Below are positions 60,601 through 64,000 of a stretch of DNA of 64,000 bases, piece by piece (position 1 is the first letter of the stretch; each line of letters opens with the position of its first letter). Under the pieces are notes generated by a model. That model was not told the origin of the DNA. It did no database searches and worked only from the letters and a program-made list of their open reading frames with translations. The translations under genes were made by a program, and so were the position numbers. Source of the DNA: Streptomyces fradiae ATCC 10745 = DSM 40063 (GTDB taxonomy: Bacteria; Actinomycetota; Actinomycetes; Streptomycetales; Streptomycetaceae); the NCBI RefSeq assembly GCF_008704425.1, contig NZ_CP023696.1:5248501-5312500 (forward strand), read 5' to 3'.

Positions 60601-62499
60601 CTGGCCGCGGTGCCGGGCGTGCGGCACGCCGTCGCCGTCGTGCGCGAGGACTCGCCCGGAGTCCGCCGCCTGGTCGCCTACGTGGTGGCCGACGGCGTCT
60701 CCGCCCGGGAGGTCAGGGCGGCGGCCTCCGCGTCCCTGCCCGAGTACATGATCCCCGCCGCCGTGGTGCTCCTCGACGAGCTCCCGCTCAACGCCAACGG
60801 CAAGCTGGACCGCAAGGCCCTGCCGCAGCCCTCCCACGACGCCCTCGCCGGAGCCGCCTACGTGGCGCCGCGCACCGCGACGGAACGCCTGCTCGCCGGG
60901 ATCTGGGCCGAGCTGCTCGGTGTCGAACGCGTCGGGGTCGAGGACAACTTCTTCGAGCTCGGCGGCGACTCCATCCTCAGCATCCAGCTGGTGTCCCGGG
61001 CCCGCAAGGCGGGGCTCGTCCTGACCTCGAAGGACGTGTTCGTACGGCAGACCGTGGCCGGACTGGCCGCCGGGCTCGACGCGGACGCCCCGTCCGGCGG
61101 GGCCGGGGCCGGGGCCGAGCAGGGCACCGTGACGGGCCGGGTGCCGCTCACCCCCGTACAGAGCTGGTTCCTGGACAGCCACCCCGTAGCGCCCGAGCAC
61201 TTCGACATGACGCTGCTGGTGGAACTCGACGAGACCGTCGACCTCGCCCTGATGCCCCGGGCCGTCGCGGCCCTCCTGGAGCAGCACGACATGCTCAGGC
61301 TGCGCGTCACCCGCCAGGGCGGCGGGTGGACCCAGGACATCGTCCCGCACGAGGACCCGCTGCGCGTCTGGCAGTGCGTCGACGCCTCCAGGATGAGCGA
61401 CGACGCGCTGGACGCCGCGATACGCGAGCGGGCGCACCGACCGCGGCCCGCGGGACGCCTGGAGGCGGGCCCGCTGTTCGAGGCCGTCGCCTTCGCCGGC
61501 GGCGCCACCCGCCCCACCCGGCTGCTGCTCACCGCGCACCACCTGGTGGTCGACGGGGTGACCTGGCGGGTCCTCCTGGAGGACCTGGCCGCCGCCTACG
61601 AGCGGGTCGCGGCCGGGAAGCGCCCCGACCTGGGCGCCAAGTCCACGTCCTTCCAGCAGTGGGCGACCCGGCTCGCGGAGTTCACCCGCGACGGCGGCTT
61701 CGACGACGAGGCCGCCCACTGGGCGGGCGTCCTCGACGGCGCGCCGGCCGACGTGCCGCTGGACCACCCCGGCGGGGACAACACCGTGGCCTCGCAGGAC
61801 ACGGTCGTCTCCGCGCTGTCCGAGGAGCACACCCGGCTGCTGCTGCAGCGGGTGCCGGGTGTCTTCCGCAGCCGCGTCAACGACGTCCTGCTGGCCGCGC
61901 TGGGCCGCGTGCTCCAGGAGTGGACCGGCTCGTCCCGGGTGCTGGTGGAGCTGGAGGGCCACGGCCGCGAGGAGCTCTTCGACGACGTGGACCTCTCCCG
62001 TACCGCGGGCTGGTTCACCACCGTCCACCCGGTCGTCCTCGACCTGCCCGGGGACGCGGACTGGCGCCGCACGGTGTCGGCCGTCAAGCGGCAGCTGCGC
62101 CGCGTGCCCCGCAACGGCATCGGCTTCGGCGCGCTGGCCCACCTGGGCACCGAGGAGCAGCGGGCCGGGCTGGGCGACCTGCCGATGGTGCCGGTCTCCT
62201 TCAACTACCTGGGCCAGTTCGGCGGCCAGGGCGGCGGGGACCGCTTCTACCGCGGCTTCCTCCCGAGCCCGGGGGGCGACCACGCCCCGTCCGAGCTCCG
62301 CACGAACGTCCTGGACGTCACGGGCAGCGTGTCGGGCGACCGGATGGAGTTCTCCTGGACCTACTCGGCGGCGCTCCACCGGCGGGACACCGTCGAGCGG
62401 CTCGCCCGGGCCTTCGAGGACGGCCTGCGCGCGATCGCGGAAGCGTCCGCCTCCGGCGGCAGACCCGCCGGCGGGCGGACCGGCGCACCGGCGGACTGA
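54655..62499 (+). CDS. non-ribosomal peptide synthetase 2, two modules (C-A-T/C-A-T-E), no thioesterase
   Basis: NRPS of 2614 aa from ATG 54655 (GGAGGA seven bases upstream; an earlier ATG at 54595 lacks a site). The first ~35 residues (MTLDRKERLKQEMLRRLAAQ) are a charged helix that may dock to NRPS1. C5 HHIITDG 168, A5 TSGSTG 647, T5 S1029; C6 HHIVTDA 1222 (Ala where Gly is usual), A6 1715, T6 S2106, E6 HHLVVDG 2295, then the end. Pocket codes by eye: A5 DAATLAAVCK (aromatic-like), A6 DADDIVFVNK (two extra acidic residues, suggesting a basic or polar substrate). The chain ends on a D-residue and no thioesterase follows, so release needs a separate enzyme. Codon 32 is TTA (54748-54750), the rare bldA-read leucine codon. 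Confidence 0.93.
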   Translation: MTLDRKERLKQEMLRRLAAQQARKDRDRIARLPRDGELPLSYAQQRLWFLDRLEPGRADYNSGICLRLRGDLDPEALRRACAALVVRHESLRTTFHDKDGQGAQRVRPPREAEDALAFEYTEARDDDTLAEALRERHHLPFDLATGPLLRVHAIRTGERRHVLLLTMHHIITDGWSMGLLRAELDVLYRAAVERPAAPVADLPAAAGLTEPAVQYADYAVWQRERLSGERYERSLEHWRSKLAGAEPLALPTDRPRPAVRGTRGGSHTFHVPGATADAMRQAAAAQDANLFMVLVAGVRLVLSRWTRSDDVVVGTVVAGRDDPRLRETVGFFVNTVALRGRVDERQTFGQLLAGVKDGVLADLDHAEVPFDAVVDAVLDERDSSMPPLVQATVVLQNLDSGQGAGLGDLEVAPHPLPREHSVFDLTFEFQESADGLDARIEFVTDLFDPATVERLAHDLCAVLAAAADPRPLCGTEPLGADGRSRALDAGRGGAGPVPRTLGELLAERAERHPGDLAVVSDREQLTFTALTDRAARFAAYLLRRGLRRGQFVGVCLERGTDQVAALLGIMQAGGVYLPLDPGYPAERIAYVVGDAGVRTVVTDTDRAGVLPGTVERLLIDQVREEILACEPAPHLATAADAAYMIYTSGSTGRPKGVLVAHHGIAALAAAQGTRMDVGPGTRMLQFASPAFDAAIAELTVALLNGATAVVLPREQLHGEGLVRALDAYGVTHVTLPPALLPGLRPEDLRPLRALLVAGEATPGELVAEFSTGRRMFNAYGPTESTVCATMSAPLSGSATPPIGTAIEGTRLYVLDRWLRPVGPGVPGELYIAGDGLAYGYWQRPALTAERFVADPFGPAGARMYRSGDVVRRRADGQLEFLGRSDGQVKIRGHRIESGEVEGTLLRLPGVAQAVVDVRGSGTDRRLVAYAVPAVPGTLTVEGLRGELAAVLPEYLVPSAFCLLDAIPLTSNGKVDRKALPAPDWAGQSGAGHVPPSTPTETALAGIWAELLGLDDPGVHDNFFRVGGDSVGSVRMLSRAADVLGVRLPPRSVFDHPTIAGLAALLDATADAARNTTATDPDDGRITPAPRDEPLPLSYAQRRLWFLDDFEPGGSEYNSGAALRISGPLDREALRTAVDALVHRHEALRTVFVARDGSPAQVVRPAAPVPLPFADLTGGSAAGLDALLATEVQRPFALDEGPLLRLMLVGLGAEEHVLLMCVHHIVTDAWSMSLITRELGALYAAALSHPGTAAADLPARAGLVDLPLQYADFAVWQSRRESSRAFQDSLEHWTRRLAGAEPLELPTDRPRPTVRGTAGAVHDFAVPSDVLDDLHRLGRAHGTTLFMTLTAAVQLLLSRWTGQDDITVGTVTSGRERAELEDIVGFFVNTLALRTRVDESATVAGLLARVRETVLDAFEHADVPFDRVVEAVAPERDPSRPTLVQVVVALQNAPGDAPRLEGLELADHPLVREHALFDLSLDFGEVDGRLLGALEYNTDLFDHGTAVRFADQLVTLLRMLVEDDGRSVRDLVPLSDDTRRELLAAATGPALRAGDGHVLRALAATAEAHPHRPALTAGDVTLSFGALDARVNRLARRLIASGAGPGDRIALVLPRTADTVTAVFACLRAGAAYVPVDPSHPDDRIRSVIGQARPHTVLTVEASAPALRALLGPDVAVTALDGELAPALAEGDASPPDDTDRTRPLTDAHPAYVMYTSGSTGTPKGVVVSHGNLRAMIDGYRAVVLDALPDPERPRRAAHIAAFSFDASWDPLVWLLHGHHLHVVDERTRLDAEELCRALYDWRVDYFDATPSYLAQLVAAGLLDEGAHRPEVITVGAEALDEALLARLRDAGVATGYNFYGPTENTVNSLYWPIRAGERPLIGRPVPGVRAHVLDASLRPVPVGVHGELYLGGAGVAQGYAGRPDLTAERFVADPFGPPGSRLYRTGDTVRWTPDHELEFIGRTDNQVKIRGFRIELGEIEAVLAAVPGVRHAVAVVREDSPGVRRLVAYVVADGVSAREVRAAASASLPEYMIPAAVVLLDELPLNANGKLDRKALPQPSHDALAGAAYVAPRTATERLLAGIWAELLGVERVGVEDNFFELGGDSILSIQLVSRARKAGLVLTSKDVFVRQTVAGLAAGLDADAPSGGAGAGAEQGTVTGRVPLTPVQSWFLDSHPVAPEHFDMTLLVELDETVDLALMPRAVAALLEQHDMLRLRVTRQGGGWTQDIVPHEDPLRVWQCVDASRMSDDALDAAIRERAHRPRPAGRLEAGPLFEAVAFAGGATRPTRLLLTAHHLVVDGVTWRVLLEDLAAAYERVAAGKRPDLGAKSTSFQQWATRLAEFTRDGGFDDEAAHWAGVLDGAPADVPLDHPGGDNTVASQDTVVSALSEEHTRLLLQRVPGVFRSRVNDVLLAALGRVLQEWTGSSRVLVELEGHGREELFDDVDLSRTAGWFTTVHPVVLDLPGDADWRRTVSAVKRQLRRVPRNGIGFGALAHLGTEEQRAGLGDLPMVPVSFNYLGQFGGQGGGDRFYRGFLPSPGGDHAPSELRTNVLDVTGSVSGDRMEFSWTYSAALHRRDTVERLARAFEDGLRAIAEASASGGRPAGGRTGAPAD

Positions 62500-62527
62500 C
62501 CGGCGGGCGGACCCGCCGCGAGCGGAC

Positions 62528-62623
62528 CGATCGACGAGCACGGCCACCGACAAGCACAGCGACCGACAAGCACAGCGACCGACAAGCACAGCGACCGACA
62601 AGCACGGCCACCGACGAGCCAGG
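62528..62623. repeat. 16-bp tandem repeat, six units
   Basis: Six units of the form CGACCGACAAGCACAG fill most of the gap between NRPS2 and mbtH. Two of the central units are identical and a third differs at one base; the outer ones are degenerate. Confidence 0.85.
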
Positions 62624-62722
62624 CCGGACAGGCGGACCGGCAACGGATCCGCCGCCGGTACGAGACCGTCGCCGACAGACCCCGCACCACGCGGACGGCA
62701 CGCACGAGAGGAAGGACGCGAC

Positions 62723-62932
62723 ATGAGCAACCCCTTCGAGGACGAGAACGCCACCTACCTGGTCCTGGTCAACGACGAGGGCCAGCACTCCCTGTGGCCG
62801 TCCTTCGCCGAGGTGCCGGCCGGGTGGGAGACCGTCCTCGCCGAGGTCCCGCGCGCCGAGGCCGTCGAGTACGTCAACACCCACTGGACCGACATGCGGC
62901 CCAAGAGCCTCGTCGAGGCGATGGGCGCCTGA
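62723..62932 (+). CDS. MbtH-like protein
   Basis: Small protein of 69 aa that binds and activates NRPS adenylation domains as a chaperone-like partner. It begins MSNPFEDENATYLVLVNDEG and has the signature SLWPSFAEVPAGWE with the conserved tryptophans and NTHWTDMRPKSL near the end. Length and motifs are standard. ATG 62723 follows GAGAGGAAGGA. Its place at the end of the NRPS operon implies it serves A1-A6. Confidence 0.95.
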   Translation: MSNPFEDENATYLVLVNDEGQHSLWPSFAEVPAGWETVLAEVPRAEAVEYVNTHWTDMRPKSLVEAMGA

Positions 62933-62950
62933 GCGGAAGGGCGCAAGGAG

Positions 62951-62981
62951 CGGGGCCCCGGCCGGATCGGCCGGGGCCCCG
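62951..62981. terminator. bidirectional hairpin terminator
   Basis: CGGGGCCCCGGCCG (62951-62964) and its reverse complement at 62968-62981 enclose the loop GAT: a 14-bp perfect stem between the convergent mbtH and permease genes. Confidence 0.85.
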
Positions 62982-63005
62982 CCCCCTTCTCCCGCTCCCG
63001 TACCG

Positions 63006-64000
63006 CTACTCGCGCACGCCGATGGCCTCGACCGGCCTGGCCCGCAGGGCGAGCCGTACCGGCAGCATCGTCGAGACCATCCCGAGCACCACCGCCGCGG
63101 CGACCACCGCCAGGTAGATCAGCGGGGACCCGGCGGGCTGCGGACGGCCCAGGAAGGCGACGCTCAGCGCCCCCAGCGGCAGCACGGTCATCGCGGTGCC
63201 CAGCAGCACCGCGATGGAGCACATCAGCAGCGACTCCCAGCGCAGGGTGCGGATCACCTGGCCGCGGGTCATGCCGATCAGCCGCATCAGGGCGAACTCG
63301 CGGGACCGGGCCGCGGTCGCCACGACCAGGGTGTTGACGACGGCGATGGCGATGTAGGCGAGGATCATCGCCAGGCCCGCCAGGTTGATCCAGGCGGCGA
63401 GCGTGGCCTCCTCCCGCACCCCGGCGGAGAAGCCCTCCCGGTCGCTCACGGACAGCGAGGGATGCTTCTCGGCCAGCGCGCGCAGCGCCGCGCCGACGGC
63501 CGCGTGGTCACCGCCGTCCCGGACCCGCACCAGCAGCTGCCCGGGGGCGCGCGCCGTGGTGTGCCCGGCCAGCACCTCCTGGGGCACCGTCATCTCCCCG
63601 AAGCCCATGGCGCGTTCGTACGTGGCGACCAGCTTCAGCCTGGTGGGGGTGCCGTCGCCCAGGTACAGCTCCACCTGCTCGCCGACCGACGCGCCCAGCA
63701 GGGACGCCTGGGTGTCCTCCATGGCGAGCGTCCTGCCGCGCAGATGCCCGATGTCGCCGTCCACGACTCCGAGGTCGATGGTCCGCGACAGCTTCTCGGG
63801 AGTGACGCCGCGCAGCGAGAAGCCGGCCAGCTCCTTGTCCTCGAGGACGGTGACGGACATGAACGCCTTGGACGTGGACACGGCGGTGGCCACCTCCACG
63901 TCCCCGACCGCCCGGACCTGCTCGACCACCCGCGGGGCCAGGCCGCCCGAACCGCCGTCGCCCACCACGTAGTCGGCGCCGAGACCCTCCTCGACCTGGC
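63006..64000 (-). CDS. FtsX/MacB-type ABC transporter permease, C-terminal part
   Basis: The frame ends with TAG at 63006-63008 (...RPVEAIGVRE) and runs off the window at 64000, so about 331 C-terminal residues are seen. An extracytoplasmic domain comes first, with MTVPQEVLAGHTTARAPGQL and YERAMGFGE. Then come three membrane helices (LAMILAYIAIAVVNTLVVAT; SLLMCSIAVLLGTAMTVLPL; IYLAVVAAAVVLGMVSTMLP) with REFALMRLIGMTRGQVIRTL, the FtsX-domain signature, between the first two. Such permeases with an ATPase export peptides, lipoproteins or drugs. Beside a peptide cluster it may export the product or give self-resistance, but it reads towards the cluster on the other strand and could be unrelated. 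Confidence 0.85.
   Translation of the reverse strand, partial: QVEEGLGADYVVGDGGSGGLAPRVVEQVRAVGDVEVATAVSTSKAFMSVTVLEDKELAGFSLRGVTPEKLSRTIDLGVVDGDIGHLRGRTLAMEDTQASLLGASVGEQVELYLGDGTPTRLKLVATYERAMGFGEMTVPQEVLAGHTTARAPGQLLVRVRDGGDHAAVGAALRALAEKHPSLSVSDREGFSAGVREEATLAAWINLAGLAMILAYIAIAVVNTLVVATAARSREFALMRLIGMTRGQVIRTLRWESLLMCSIAVLLGTAMTVLPLGALSVAFLGRPQPAGSPLIYLAVVAAAVVLGMVSTMLPVRLALRARPVEAIGVRE

Noticed and set aside
54748..62754. An open minus-strand frame of about 2670 codons opposite NRPS2
   Set aside because: Same reason: antisense shadow of NRPS2 with no motifs or ribosome binding site.
1..64000. CRISPR array, rRNA or tRNA genes
   Set aside because: No regularly spaced palindromic repeats with unique spacers and no rRNA- or tRNA-like folds were found. 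The tandem repeats present have no spacers.

Overview
The window looks like part of a Streptomyces chromosome. GC content is very high, third codon positions are strongly G/C-biased, GTG starts are common, and the conserved genes belong to actinobacterial families (CutRS, DUF4193, DUF3710, DUF3159, DUF3093, MbtH). It runs from a conserved core block, through a mobile-island region, into a second core block, and ends in a large non-ribosomal peptide synthetase (NRPS) gene cluster.

Bases 1-18762 are core. They hold the 3' end of an inositol monophosphatase gene, an IS481-family element sitting inside a probable terminator hairpin, a 60-aa gene, the two-component pair cutR-cutS, DUF4193, an EcsC-like protein, DUF3093, a PaaI-type thioesterase, dut and DUF3710. 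A potassium-themed block follows: kdpD-kdpE, then an OB-fold protein and a DUF3159 membrane protein, two TrkA-type regulatory proteins, and a divergent KimA/APC-type permease. The block ends with a TrmA/RlmD-type RNA methyltransferase.

Bases 18763-32146 are accessory. The last ~60 bp of the methyltransferase gene occur three times (about 18694, 22975 and 32077), and the copies bracket two adjacent islands. Related arm-like motifs lie inside both ends of each island. No integrase gene is visible. Island 1 (4.3 kb) holds only decayed genes: an alpha/beta hydrolase, a quinone oxidoreductase, an aldo/keto reductase, a TetR fragment and a transposase remnant. Island 2 (9.1 kb) carries an intact ~1757-aa protein with an Hsp90/sacsin-type GHKL ATPase domain at the N terminus and a DUF3883 nuclease-like domain at the C terminus. 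It also holds a DUF262 gene stub cut by an IS5-family element and a two-gene unit of unknown function. This is the best candidate here for a poorly described, probably defensive, system.

Bases 32147-38235 are again ordinary. They hold a secreted lipoprotein alpha/beta hydrolase, a divergent TetR regulator with tandem operators, and a cold-shock block (csp, DEAD-box helicase, CBS protein, SCO5918-like protein).

Bases 39145-62932 form an NRPS cluster: a serine hydrolase of the penicillin-binding-protein type, two NRPS proteins (A-T / C-A-T-E / C-A-T-E / C-A-T and C-A-T / C-A-T-E), and an MbtH-like protein. The assembly line has six modules, ends in an epimerization domain and has no thioesterase. 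This predicts a six-residue peptide (L-D-D-L-L-D), probably released and cyclised in trans by the PBP-type hydrolase. The second NRPS gene has a TTA codon near its start, suggesting bldA control. A partial FtsX-type ABC permease on the opposite strand closes the window.
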